This document shows, one piece after another, positions 25,434 to 38,192 of a DNA stretch of 64,000 nt. Origin of the DNA: Dolomedes plantarius (taxonomy: Eukaryota > Arthropoda > Arachnida > Araneae > Dolomedidae); NCBI GenBank assembly GCA_907164885.2, contig OU015501.1, positions 19,687,631-19,751,630 on the forward strand, in the 5' to 3' direction. Position 1 is the first letter of the stretch. Each line of letters starts with the position of its first letter. The translations under genes and the position numbers were made by a program. Below the pieces are notes generated by a model. That model did not search any database. It was not told where the DNA came from and worked only from the letters and a program-made list of their open reading frames with translations.

Positions 25434-25892
25434 TAAAACCTCGTTTATCTGGATCTCCGGTTAATCCGGATCAGATTTGTAGACATTATTTTTATTTAAC
25501 GTTCACATTAGATAATAATTTTTAACTATGATAGGAAGAACATAACTACAAGTGCGCCTAATATTCTCTTTTTAGTTTGATTCAATGTACAGTTCCTGCA
25601 TAGATTGTACAATAAATTATGGTAATAAAATGCTTTTTCTTAAATTTAAGAAAGCTTTACTAGACTTACCAATTCTTTGTCAAGAGAGGAAGTGAAAAGT
25701 TGTTTTTATAATTCTTAATGTCTTGCAAACAATACTATGTAATTTTGCTACAAAAGGTAGTTTTTTGTCGTAATAAACGGTCTGCTTAGTTAAGGATTTT
25801 GTTTAGCTTATTACCCATATAACCAGGATTATCCAAATTTTCGACTGTCCGGATTGCCTATGGTCCCATTTAGTCCGGATAAACGGGTTTTA

Positions 25893-25895
<3 letters not shown>
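25431..25895. mobile_element. pogo/Tigger-like MITE
   Basis: It begins CAGTAAAACCTCGTTTATCT and ends with the imperfect inverse (TCCGGATAAACGGGTTTTAC-TG at 25873-25895). The TA duplications at 25429-25430 and 25896-25897 merge into (TA)n tracts on both sides. It is 465 bp with no transposase frame. The TIRs carry inner TCCGGAT repeats, as in other pogo-branch MITEs. Confidence 0.85.

Positions 25896-25937
<42 letters not shown>
25896..25937. repeat. (TA)n microsatellite
   Basis: About 21 TA units directly after the right end of the pogo-like MITE. Confidence 0.95.
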
Positions 25938-25939
<2 letters not shown>

Positions 25940-26231
25940 TTGGAATAAGTATTTTAAGATTTTATGTTCCTAAACATAAGGATAATTCAATTTATGAACT
26001 GAACGCAGTTTCAGATTCCTACAAGAATATATAAAGTCCCTCTCGAACAAAAAAAAAATGTAAAATTAGTCTTTTTCATCTTATAGAGGATAATTCATTG
26101 TATAAGTGGATTTTAGTTTATATAAATTTAATTCTGACAAAGTAAATACATGTTCGTTAAATAAACTTATAAGAATAATTATTTTGTTTACGTGGAAAAA
26201 TTAAAAGTAATAAAAATATGATTTAATGAGT

Positions 26232-26492
26232 CTATTCATGGCCGAGTGGTTAAAGCCATCAGACATGAATAGCTTCAGTTGAGCGGTTTGTAGGTTCAAC
26301 GAGATAATTTTAACGTGCACGCAAAGTTGTAATCTGAACTCGGGGCTGTTGTACGCTTACTCTGTTAACAAATTCTTAATCATGTATAAAGTTGATACTA
26401 TCTCGGACTATTTTGGAGTTAGCCCCATGAAAAAATGTAGCAAGGCAATCAGAGTTCCTGTTTACAAAAAAAAGAAAGAAAGAAAGAAAAAA
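26232..26492 (+). repeat. tRNA-derived SINE with A-rich/(GAAA)n tail
   Basis: The head resembles a class II (Leu/Ser-type) tRNA: box A TGGCCGAGTGGTTA at 26240 and a box-B-like GTAGGTTCAAC near 26290. No acceptor stem pairs, so it is not a functional tRNA. A unique body of about 160 bases follows, then AAAAGAAAGAAAGAAAG at 26469-26488. This is the standard head-body-tail SINE layout. Confidence 0.65.
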
Positions 26493-26599
26493 ACAGAACC
26501 CTTTTTAAATGTAACTATCTAAAATCAATCGTAAATGAAAGATTCTCGATTTCTCGGGATATTACAATATCAGCCAGCAAATTCTGTTTAGAGATAGGT

Positions 26600-26880
26600 T
26601 TTTGAATTGGGGTGTATGTTCGGATATGGTTTTAGGGAAGAAATGAATATTTCATATTGGCTGTTCAGTTTCCCATCGAGAATTAATGAAACCCGCATGT
26701 CCTGTTTAACATTCATTCGCACGCATGACAGCTCAAACTCGATCACCGTAGCTGGGTGCGGCAAAACTCGTGCGCTACACCAGCATGAAATTTGCTCTTT
26801 TTCTAAGAACTCATACATTATATCTACTTCGCATGATCAGAAACGCTTGACTCGAAAGCAGGAAAGGTGTAACCAACAAT
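26600..26880. promoter_or_regulatory. candidate cis-regulatory island
   Basis: A complex block open on both strands (26607-26984 plus, 26588-26818 minus) with no domain in either frame. It includes CGATCACCGTAGCTGGGTGC near 26740. I regard it as a possible conserved non-coding element rather than an exon. Confidence 0.25.
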
Positions 26881-26881
26881 T

Positions 26882-27644
26882 AAACTTTGTTGCTTTTGTT
26901 ATCAGCAACATATGTTTTATTTTTTTCAAGATAATGTGGCATGTTTATTTCATTTGTGTTATAAGCTCAGTACGTCCAATATAAAATTTCTCAACAGATT
27001 TCTATGCTGTTCTTAGTAAAAAAAATATTTTTTTTCCTATTTATAGTTAACACTAAGAAGAAAATGACAATATAGGGTGAGAAATTCACGGAAAATTGCT
27101 TATTTTCCCCTCTTATTCTGGAATGGCAAAGGCAATGCATTATTTTAATGAAATAATGTAAACAGTTAATATTTGTGATTAGATAGAGGTTATATAAATA
27201 TCATTAAATATGACGATCTTTTAGAAGTCACTAATTAGTTACTCTACTAATATGTAGAATCACAAGTGAAACTTGGTTGCTTTTGTTATCAGCAACATTT
27301 GTTTCACATTTTTCAAGGCCAATGCTGGATGTTTATTTCTTTTTTTGTCAAGCTCAGAGCGTCCAATATAATTTGCCGTAATGGCTGATTTCTATACTGT
27401 TCTTAGTGAACAATTATTTTTTCTTTTTTATAAGTAACGCTGTGGATAAAATGACACTATCGTGCGAGAAAATCATGGAAAATCACTTATTTTCCCTTCT
27501 TATTCTTGAATGGCAAAGGCGATGTATTATTATAATAAAATTATGCAACCAGTTAATATTTGTGATTAGCTAGCGGTTATTATAAATATCATTACCTTTC
27601 AGAAGTCAAGAGTTAGTTACCCCACTAATATGTAGAATCACAAG
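26882..27644 (+). repeat. two-copy tandem duplication, 387-bp unit
   Basis: AAACTTTGTTGCTTTTGTTA at 26882 recurs as AAACTTGGTTGCTTTTGTTA at 27269. Both copies keep the order ATCAGCAACAT, GTCCAATATAA, TCTATRCTGTTCTTAGT, ATGGCAAAGGC and TATGTAGAATCACAAG. Divergence is moderate, so the duplication is not recent. Confidence 0.9.
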
Positions 27645-30600
27645 AAGTTCATGGGGTCATTTTAATATTTGCTTAAAGGTCTTAGATATTCTCTTTGTTT
27701 TAAAAGTTTGAGAATTTTTAAAACATTCGAAAGAAAATCAAGCACATACTGAAGCTAAACTGATTATATTTTTGAGAGAAAGAAAATTGGAACTAATGAT
27801 AGAATAAAGCGCAAATATCTAAATAAAAAGAGTAAAAATTTATTACTGTTTATCAACATTCTCATGAATAATGATCTTAAATATTATAAAGCATAAATGA
27901 TTCTTCAAATTTTTAAACTAAAATTTCTTTACTCTACATTAAAAAAAAATTTTAACCACAAATCGGATTTAGATTTCATACAAACTTAAACGGTTTCTAA
28001 CACAGAAATAAAACTTATTTCGACATTTATAAAATTGAAAATTTAGAATTTTTTAGAACTAATATAAATACTGACTGTTCTGCAAAGTTTTCGCATTCAG
28101 GAACTAAGACAGTGATTTGAAGCTTCAGCACAAAGATATTGATTTCAGCCATCAAAGCAATCCAAGTAATCATGTAAGAAATATAAAACATGAAATTAAT
28201 ATAGGGTTGTCAAATATTTCAAGACCAGCGATATAAGTGTGAAGTGTTTTTCATTTGAAAACATCTTTTGTAAATTATTCAAAAGAAATTCAACTCTCCT
28301 TAAGTTCACCTTAATGCATTGTTTCGTCTTAATTCAATTAATATTAAATAAAACAATGATTACTATATTATGTGGTTCAAAATAAAGTATAGAACTCAGT
28401 GATATAAAGAAAAGAAATAGTTAAAATTGCATCCATAATTTTTTTGTTCAGATAACAATAATCCAGATGGTTTTATCTATTGCTTTTGCTTGTCTTCAGA
28501 ATTGTTAAAATAGTCTGATACATTAACAGAAGATTCACATGAAAACTTTCAAATATCCTAACTTATAAAAATTAGAGCTATTCTATGATTTTTTGTAATA
28601 TATTCAGAACGGAAAAAAATTGCCAGAGGGCTTTTTTCATCTCAAATCAATATCATCAAAGAAACTTAACTTATTGAATTGAAATCCCAGTTTCATCTCC
28701 ATTCGCAATAAGCACTAGCTATTTAAACAATTCTTGTGAGATGATATAAATAAATATAAAATTATCTCTAATTATAAAATTACCAATCAATGATATAAGT
28801 TGTACCACAAATTTGATATATGAGCTGTCGCTTTAGAATGACAGACATCATCTGAATTTGGTTCGTTTAAAAGCGATGTAATAACATTTATCGTGATGCA
28901 ATAATAAAGCATAAAATTCGTGTAAGAAAACTTGATAATATTCCTGAAGTCAGATAATCTCTGAACTCTAGACCGTTTTCGACGCATTGCATTAATAGTA
29001 TAGTTAACATCAAAATTTCGTTTATGTCTCCTTTTTGACATCAAGGATATAAAATGTTTGTTTCACCTTAAAAAATTTTGTTCCGGAAAGCTGCGAAAAT
29101 CGCTGCGTATTTTGGATAAATACATAGCGATCATTTAGTTGTACGAGGGGAGAAAAGATTATTTTATTCAAGATAGCAACGTAGCAAAAAAAAAAAAAAA
29201 CTTTAAATCTGTCACTATCATCGATTACTGATGTCTCGAGAAAAGCTTTTGCTTTTTCCGACTTCAATCTGTTCCGGACAGTTCACATCACGCTGCCTGA
29301 AATCAATGATCAGCAATAGCACATGCATTCAAACTAAACAGAATGTTTTCCAATACATTTGTTCACAACCAGAGAATTTGTTATAGGTGTACAAATGAAA
29401 AAAAAAATGCTGTAGCATTATATAACTAAAACAAAAACAAAAATATACCGTTCATAATTCCTCTGCACTTCCAAAGTATATGCTTTTTTCATATCAACAA
29501 ATATATAGTTCGATGTAAGTAAGGCTGAATATTCGGTTTTTGTTGTTAAAGCCATAATTATATGGGTATTTTGTCCTATTTCCCCTTGATTACGATACTT
29601 CTTTTCTTGTTTAATTATATTAATTGGAATTACGTGTACCAATAACAAAAGTAATACCTTGCGATGGGAATAAGAATTCATATCTAAATTTTTACTACTT
29701 GTAGAGTGAGTTAAAAAAATATTGAGCCTAGTCCTAAATACTGTTATTGAGCATAATAGGTGAAAAATAATTAATTCGCCATACTTAAATAAAGACCTTA
29801 TTTCGTTTTTAAATTCACTCATTTAAAAAAAAAAAAAGAAAATTTTCCCGGATAAAGTGTTGTTCTTTAGACTGCTACTACACTCTATGTGAGTACTTCT
29901 ATCCTTAAATTAGCAGGTTCTTACCTAAACCGTTTTCTATTAAGTTTGTTAGTTTGTTTGAACTCAATAGACCTCTTGAATCAGAGTTAAAAACTTAGAG
30001 CATTAAAACTGAAATAAGTAAATTACTAATTGGTATATCAAATAATATAACAAAGGAATACGATTTTCTTAGGTTTATTATAAGCATCTTGGCTCAATCC
30101 ATTGTTAAAGATCCATAACTACTATTTGTGTATTAAAGATTTACTTCATTTGATTCAGTTTCTTTAAATCGACTCGTCTTTATACATGACGATAGTTAAA
30201 GAGCATGATTAACTTGCACTTTTTTTCCTGATTAACTTTTAGATTAAAATTTTAGAAATAGTTCTTCAGTCTTAGAGGCTTGTTTCTTTGTAATGTCCAT
30301 GTTTATATTAAAAATCTATGTGTTTTGGAAGAACAATAAAAGAAATTTATAGAGGAATTGTTGTACTCTTTAAAAATATAAGTAAAATTTCCAAACATTA
30401 TTGGCTTAGAAAAATGAAATAAACACAAATTGTAATTTACAACTGCCAAAGAGTATATGTTTGTAAATCAGACTTCATTTGCAGTAACTGATTATATTAC
30501 CATTGTAACTGTTCTCACAGTTCAAAATCATATTATTATCAAAGTTATCGACTTTGCAGAGGATGAATGTAATAACACATTATGCTTCGCTTGACAATTT

Positions 30601-31394
30601 TTTTTTCTGTACTTCAACTTATGTAGTACGATGTTTTAGAATAATAATTAAACTAGAGGAGTTAACAAAATTTGTATAAAAAATTCTTAACGTAGTAAGT
30701 TCAAAGAGAGAGTCTTTAGAGTCTGTTTAAGAAATATTTTAGATGGAATATAAATTTTACTTTTAAAAAATGAATAATTTGAATGACTTTTAATTGTGTT
30801 CTTAATATTAAATACCTGTTCTAGCATTTCACTGATATGTATCATGAACACTTTTTTTTCGCAAAAAAATCCCATTTAAAAAAAGGTAGTCTTATATATT
30901 CTTACTCTTAAAATCTAACAGTCGGTTCATAGTTAAGATGGTCATTAGCAACCTTAATTCGCAACTACAGATGATATTCGCACAAATATTGATAAAGTTC
31001 TCTACTTAGAAAACATGTTCTTTATAATTTAAATATGCTATTTTACGTTAGATCCCGTTTTGCTGCAGTAAAATCTAAATGATAGAAACTGCAAAAAAAT
31101 ACACTTTTAACGTAAGGAAAGACTTTTATATTGATTAAAATTAATCATAAAAACTTAAAACGTATGCTACAAGTATTTTAGCATTTATTCAGTTAAGGGA
31201 TTTAAACGTTACCGAATATGCTGTGCTTTCTAACTACGCATTTTTAGCTTAAAACAGGGACGTTGACAGCCTGTGTCAAATAAGACTAAGGGGAATAAAT
31301 CCTATACCAAATATATGGAAGTGAAATTGCATTTTTGGTTATTCCTGTAGAGCAATGTGCAGAAGACAGTGACACAACAACGTGGGAATGTGGG
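27645..31394. other. AT-rich unique sequence, nothing firm
   Basis: AT-rich with long A/T runs. The block at about 29030-29300 is somewhat more complex (AAAGCTGCGAAAATCGCTGC near 29088) but open frames there show no family. No TIR pair, SINE or exon is supported. Confidence 0.45.
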
Positions 31395-31402
31395 GTCTAA
31401 AC

Positions 31403-31780
31403 CAGTGGTTCCCTACTTGTGGTCCGCAAGAGCCTCGGGAGTGGTCCGGCACCACATATAAAAAAGTTGCCAAATAAATGGGGATTTTGAAAGCAATGTT
31501 CTTTGAACTAGATGGGCGAAATATATCCAATGACTATCTGGTGTTGAATTCAAATTTCATAAATGTTTAACATAATTATTTTATTATTAGAATGATACGT
31601 TAGAATGTGAGTACGTTAATCCTGTATCCCTTTTGCCTGAGGGATATTCTATACCCCCCCCCCCATATTTCTCGGAAGGTCCCCCCTCAAATCGGTGTGT
31701 GTGGGGGGGGGGGGGGGGTCCGCACATGGTTCAATTTCTGGCTTAGTGGTCTTCAGACTTCTATGGGTTGGGAGCCACTG
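31403..31780. mobile_element. hAT-type MITE with 8-bp target duplication
   Basis: The ends are CAGTGGTTCCC and its inverse GGGAGCCACTG. The flanks GTCTAAAC (31395-31402) and ATCTAAAC (31781-31788) are a 7/8-matching 8-bp duplication, the hAT hallmark. It is 378 bp with no transposase. The interior has an unusual C-run (about 31655-31664) and a 16-base G-run (31703-31718). Confidence 0.85.
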
Positions 31781-31788
31781 ATCTAAAC

Positions 31789-32769
31789 TGACATTTCTAG
31801 GAGCTTAAATTTCTCCCTATTCCCAAGACTCGAAAATACTTCCCCCATGAAGATATAGATATCCTCCCACATATTCCCTGAAATGCTAGTTTTACTACGC
31901 TACTAAAAGGAAGCCTTCTCACACAGACTATAGCTTAAATTTTTAAAAAAATTACAATTTTAATCATATGTTTAAAATAAAACAACAAAATTTTCACGTA
32001 ACTTTTAAAGTACTTAAAATAAAGAAAACTTTAATATTTCAAGGTATATTGATTAGACGAAATCATCTTTCTTGAGAATGTTAATTTTCATGATTTGAAG
32101 AATGTTCTTGGCTATACTACTTTAATAATTTTTTATGTTGTTTTTACTAATGTCTTCTATTATTGCGGACTATTATTGTAAAAAGTTTACTGAAAAAATT
32201 AGTGAAGATCTTCATGGATCAGTGATATCCCATTTGATCAAAGATTGGTCACTGGGGTTTTGTTTATTGTGAATTTTTCCTTTTAGTGAGCCTGAGGGAT
32301 ATTCTATATCTAATGTTATATTGTTTGACTGTTATAATGTTGTTTACTTGTATTGTTAAATATTATGAAGTCATAAGGTTATAAATATTATAATGTGCGT
32401 ATAATGGTTTTGTACGCTCGATTGGATATTGGGAATCAGAGGAAAAGTGCCTCCTTGGAAAATTATATATATTGGTTATTTGTAACACTATTAACTCGTT
32501 TGTTTGTATTCATAAATGTGTTCATGTATTGTAATTATATTAATATTGTAATCAGTTTCAACAGTGCTCTAAGGATGGGTCTACATGTGTCGCGGTGTGG
32601 TGGATACACATGGGGTTCTTGTGAGGGGATGTTAGGAAAATTTGATATTTTAGGACGCGCAGGGGTCCCGTGGATCTTGTAGATGGAGCGGATTCCTGTC
32701 GCGGTGATTGGGTATTTAGTTTTGGGATATTAGTTTTTTATCGCCACATACCTTTAGGGTTGGGTCGGC
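31789..32769. other. AT-rich unique sequence, nothing recognised
   Basis: Mostly AT-rich. The plus frame at 32395-32682 has no recognisable domain. No TIR or RNA signature was seen. Confidence 0.4.
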
Positions 32770-33132
32770 GCAATCTTTATTATTTTCTAATGTCCCCTGG
32801 CCGGATAAGTTCTAACCAGGTCTAAAAGGCTGTAGGATGCGGCTCCGGTTTAGCACATGGCTATTGTGAACTACAAGAGTAGGACGCAGACTTTTAGCCA
32901 TGTGCCGGCTTCGATTTTGATCGAGAAGCGCCTGGAGCCCCACCTGGTGGGCTAATAACATCCTCCCACCCCTACAAACAGAACGGAGAGATTTTCCGGC
33001 CTAGAGATTATACCCATATCAGGCCAATACACGGCTTAGAGACGAGAGCCTTCATTCACGCTTGTCGTAACTTGAACCGAGCACTCTCAGCGCTGATATC
33101 CGACGCGCTAACCACTAGGTTGCCCCGGGTCC
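32770..33132 (-). repeat. tRNA-derived SINE
   Basis: Read on the minus strand the head at 33132 starts with box-A-like CAACCTAGTGGTTAGCGCGT and box-B-like GGTTCAAGTTAC. The body that follows shares ATTTTGATCGAG and a ...GGCC-type block (near 32912 and 32998-33045) with the remnant at 49960-50190. The left boundary is approximate. Confidence 0.6.
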
Positions 33133-36100
33133 TTAAAACTTTTATTTTCCTGTTTGGAAGGATTTGTACAGTACTTGATAATAACAACCTACTAATTTGC
33201 ACAGAACTTTCGTAGATCATCAGCAGTCCATTTTAAGGAAGTAAAAAAAAAAAAAAAAAAATTCTGTTTTACAAAAAAACAAAAAACAAAAAAAAATTTT
33301 TACAGCTTTTATGATTCCACTGAATCTGACTTACAGGGCTAAAGTGCATTACGGAATTTTGTTTACATTTTAAAGTATTTTTGAATGTAAAATTTAAGAT
33401 TTTACTTTCGCATGTTAGTAATTAACTGTCATCATCATCTCGCCACCCATTAATTAAATATACTTTTATATAAAATGTTGTTTTATGGTCATTTATAAAA
33501 ATGGAAAGCAGTCTATTATGCCCAAGTATAAATCAAAACTTGCGAAAATTTTGTTTTAAAATATTTTGAAGCAAGGTTTGATTAAATTTTATTTTTGACT
33601 CCTTTAAGACATTTCAACTGTTATACGCTTCAGAGTCGTAAATCTTTTAGCCTAAAAATATTTTCAGCAGACAGAAGTTGCATTCATCAAATTTTTTAAT
33701 CTAGAAAGTTTTACAGAGATGATCCTTTTCGTGATATTGGCTCCCATTAAATTTTTCTCTCGGAAAAAAAGTATTGTCCAAAATTTTTATTCTATTTCTA
33801 GAAAAGAAAAATTCCTCTGACTCGCTTATGGGGTATGCGAAAAACCCAGGTGCATGTTCGAAAAGGGAGTAAGAGACTATAATATGGTTTTGACAGTAAG
33901 ACAACCAAATAAATGAAAGGTCGTTTAAGGAAGAAAAGCTGACTAAAAGAACAATTAAGAGTGCCTGAAAGCTGGCTTCCTGCCAAACACGTGAAAACAG
34001 GCTTTGGAGATGGATTCCTACAGCATCTGGCGTTTGAATTGCATGACAAAATGTATCAGCAGAATTTTCCGCTCGGATTTATCTCGAAAACATAGTTACA
34101 GCTTAAAGAGCTCCAAGATGGGTAAGGATAAGATTTTACGCCATAATTAAAGACAGATAGAGTGAATTTCTCGCAAATTGCTGGAACAATTGGAAACTGA
34201 TTTCTCCGACATTAATGAAGTTTTAAGAATGACTCACTCAAGGATACTCATGTAATAGACGCTGTTACTCGCGGAAAAATTATTGTTTAATTCTTTACAG
34301 GCTGCGATAATTTTTGAAGAAAGAAAAACAAAGAAAATTTATATTATTGCTATATATTAATAAATTGCAATTTTTTTGGCCTGTTTTTCTAGAGCTCTTT
34401 TCTTAATTTTATTAAAAGTGACAAAATGCAGTAGTATAAAATATAACCCCCTAGAAAGTTTCTGCATAATGCAAGATTAAATTTGGGACCACTCATGTTT
34501 ATTATGCAATTAATGCGAGGGGGGTGGGGGAACCCTACATCTTTTATTTCTTAAGAGACTACATCTTTTACAAACGATAGTTTTCCATTATTTTAACATA
34601 AAACATGTTCAAAATATTGTTATATATGTGTTTAAATCTTCATAAACCTTAATTGCATTTATAAACTTTTAAACCGCTAATGTATAACTTATCATTTGAA
34701 AGAAAATAAAGGATTCGGATAACCGCAAGCATTAGCCTAAACATTTAGGTGTAATTAAACCCTCAAAAAGGAATATAAAAGTTGCTAATATCATGCATTC
34801 TCAGGGTTTTTTAACAGTTTTATATTTTTTACCTTATGGATAGGTGTGGGGAGGGGGAAGAGAAGATAAATAAGCATTTTTATAACTTTAATTGTATTTA
34901 CATTAGACTAGGATATACCAAAAAAATGCTTTATTTCATATTTTAAAGAAAAACTAAAATTATGTTAAAAGGATCCTTCATTTAGTCCTACACAGTTGAT
35001 AAATCGTTACATTTTATTTTTCTTAAGTTGTAAATTTTTTGATCCGGTAAATGCTGATTTTAAAAAGTAGATGGAAGATCATGAAATTTATAAAGGGAAC
35101 TCCTATTCATCAGAAAAATTTTACTCATTTTAAACGTTGAAACCTACAATAATAACATTACTTACACGCTTTTAGATTTTAATGATTTAATGTACAGTTC
35201 ATTTCAAAATATCTGGTGTTATTCATTTTCAGTTAAGGCATTAAATTTAAAATGAAAAATATTTTTTATATTTAAAGTTTTTATTTTTTATAGTACCTAA
35301 ATTATTCAGTTCATGATTTCTCCCTTCTTTAAATAAATTATTTTATATTTATTTCAAACTATTAAATGGAGGAAATTCACAAATGTGGTCATAGCCTCAC
35401 CACGAGATTCAAATCCAATACAGCAATAAATATTTAAGACAGTTAGGAGTTAATAAAACAAATTTCACAGAAGCAAAGACTGCGAAATATAAAGGCATAT
35501 GCTGCAAATGCACTAATTTAGGGTACCCTTATAAGTTTATGGTACAATTTTTAAAAGAATTGCACGAAATTACAAAAGATTACTCGGATAGTTAAAAAGC
35601 ATTTCTTTTTTCTATAGATTTCTTCTAAAGTACATTTTAGAAACTCAGTTTCTAGATTCTAGCTAATAAATAGATAAAGCGAAATACAAAAGAAGTGGAA
35701 TTGTACGTTTTCAGTTTTCAGCGGTATATTTAACTGAATGAATGAATTACAACAGATTTTTTCCCTTATGGTCATTAAAATAATCAAAATAATGTATTTT
35801 CCATAATCATTTGAAGTAGAAATACTAAATTTTTCTATAATAATTTACATCTTATTCTGTTAAATTCAGGAAAAATTTTAATCACTAAACAGTACTCGTA
35901 CAACTTAATTGTGTTTATAATATTTCGTTTGAGTTGAATAATTTTCTCTTTAGAATTGGAGAACATTTCAGTAGCAAAATGTTTTGTCTTTGGTCTCTTA
36001 AAGGGAGGGAGAATTATATTAAATTAAAAATTTTTAGCTTTTAAAATCTAAACTATTAAATAATCAAATAATTCTATTTATTTAAAATCTTAATATGAAG

Positions 36101-36880
36101 ATAATATAAAATCTTTTGCTAAAAAAAATTATTAATTTTTTTCCCAAATCGATCTATTAGAACAAGACAATCAATTTTATTCAGAGAGGGGAAATAAAAG
36201 AAGTTTTCGAGACTGCATAACACAGTTGTGCACATGATATCGGATACAGATATTTTTAAAACATTACAAGAAAAGAAATCTGTCTGATCCAGTGATAACT
36301 CATTCCTATACGGATTGAAATTCCCCTCCCCAACCTTAAAAAAAAAAAAAATTCCTTAGTAATCAATGATGAGTACGTGACACATAACATAACCTTCTAT
36401 AAGATTTAAATAAGTTAAAGGAAATCAAAGGTATTAAAATTTAATGATATACTGAAAGATAATCTGATTCCCACCATATTTTTATGCCCATTTTTTATAT
36501 AAATTTAATAATTTCTTTAAATAAATATACTGACATTTATATGAGTATATATTTATGTGTGTTCATATTACATATGCATGCGTGCGTGCAAGAGAGAGAG
36601 AGAGAATTTGTTTCTCTCTAGGAGAGATCTTTACCGGATTCAAGATAAATTAGAAACCCGGAAATTGGATTCTGATCAAATTATCGCATCTAGTCTGGTA
36701 TTGATATTTCCATTACAAGTTAAGTGTTCACAACTATTCAGTTAAACATGATTTAATCAGATGGAAAATTTTTCATTCTCTCCAGCTATTCAAAGAAATG
36801 AATCATTAATATGGAAATTTATTTAGTTTTTTTTTCTTTTTGAAATTCCTCAGATAGCATAGAAGCGAGAAAATACGACC
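33133..36880. other. AT-rich sequence with one complex island
   Basis: Mostly AT-rich with several poly-A and poly-T runs (for example 33243-33260). About 33700-34280 is more complex (GGCTTCCTGCCAAACACGTG near 33973) and may be a conserved non-coding element. Its minus frames (33701-33904, 33798-34049) have no domain. Elsewhere I see nothing. Confidence 0.35.
36583..36606. repeat. GT/GA simple repeat
   Basis: A short GTGCGTGCAAGAGAG-type stretch with about seven GA units. Confidence 0.85.
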
Positions 36881-37120
36881 GCTGTCTAACAGACATGTCA
36901 CTGTCACATTATCGTGGAGATGATTCTTTTCTTCATCCCCTGCCTCTTACCGGAGAAGCCTTATCTCATGAAGTATGTAGCAAAATTGAAAGCGGGTTTC
37001 GGAGGATATTAGTTATGTGTCCAACGTTGCTACGAGACGGTAACTTGTTACACATGCAGATATTTCCGCTATTGTGTAAGGATTCCTGACTGCTGTTTGA
37101 ATTAGATGTATCAGATTTTA
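36880..37120. promoter_or_regulatory. candidate cis-regulatory island
   Basis: A complex block (TTACCGGAGAAGCC near 36948, TACGAGACGGTAACTTG near 37031) about 1.1 kb inside the putative intron from the coding exon. A 64-codon plus frame at 36895-37089 has no recognisable domain. Confidence 0.25.
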
Positions 37121-37375
37121 TCACAACTAGAGCTAAAGAAGTAGAATTGTATGAGAATGACTGTTGAAAAAAATTTGCGTCAGCTGCATTTAAATTCCCC
37201 CCAGCGACTTTAAATCCAAATGATAAAATCGTATTTTTGAAGAGGATTTATAAAAAATTGACAAATGAATTTTCACTGAAATTTCCTATCTATTTTTGGC
37301 CCCTACATTATTAAGTTATTTAAAAATGGGCTAATTCTTTTTATCGGTATAACATTACCTAAAAGGGGACAGTTG

Positions 37376-37379
<4 letters not shown>

Positions 37380-37410
<31 letters not shown>
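37380..37410. repeat. (TTA)n microsatellite
   Basis: About ten uninterrupted TTA units. Confidence 0.95.
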
Positions 37411-37411
<1 letters not shown>

Positions 37412-38185
37412 AATATACCTTAAGTGTAAACAATTAACTGCAAAATGAAGTACTATATATATTTCTTATATATATCCTGAACTGAATTTGATTTTAATTG
37501 CAAATAAAGAGAAATATATTCTCAATATATTGGAATGATATAAGCTCAAAAACTAGATTAAAGTCATTTTTATTTTATGTTAAGATTATGAAAATTTAAC
37601 GATCTACATTGTTTGCAAGTCTATCGTGAGATAAATTGAATGAGCCATCACTTTTAATTTTCTCTATTAACTGGAGAAAAGTCCTAACTGAAAGTAATTT
37701 GAAGAATAGGGCGTAATGAATTTCTTGAATTGACATTTCTCTGTTTAAATCGCTAAAAGTTAATCCCGATTCTTTTACTTGAAAACTTCATCATTTAAGC
37801 AAAACATTAAATGTTAAATAAATGTTTTTAATGAGAGTCTTTATTAAAACACTATTTTTTTTCAATTATTGAAGCATATTAACTACCACAATTTGAAACT
37901 GATTTTATCTTACTCTCAAAAAAGAATATTTAGTAAATATCAGCCTTTAAAGTGTGAAACAAATAACCTCTCCACTTTTGACGTAAGATTTATTAAATAC
38001 CCTATTAAACGACATAACGATACAAACATTTTAAAGGAAAAGATAAATAAGGAAATCAGTGGAATATTACCCCTTTGAATACATATTGAACCTTCTCCCG
38101 TTTCGATTTCCCCATGTTTATAATTCAAGTATCTCTGATTGTGACGTGCTATTGGAAAACATTCTTACGTATTAAATTGCTAGTC

Positions 38186-38192
38186 ACTTACC
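38186..38192 (-). other. splice donor of the coding exon
   Basis: On the minus strand the exon ends with AAAG and the intron starts GTAAGT, the metazoan consensus. Without splicing the frame would stop at the TGA at 38184-38186, two codons further on. That supports real splicing here. Confidence 0.8.

Noticed and set aside
26232..26310. Class II tRNA gene
   Set aside because: Box A and a weak box B are present, but no acceptor or anticodon stem pairs, and an A-rich tail follows 180 bases on. A SINE fits better.
36583..37410. CRISPR-like or regularly spaced repeats
   Set aside because: Only simple repeats (GA, TTA) occur; there is no repeat-spacer structure, and the DNA is clearly eukaryotic.
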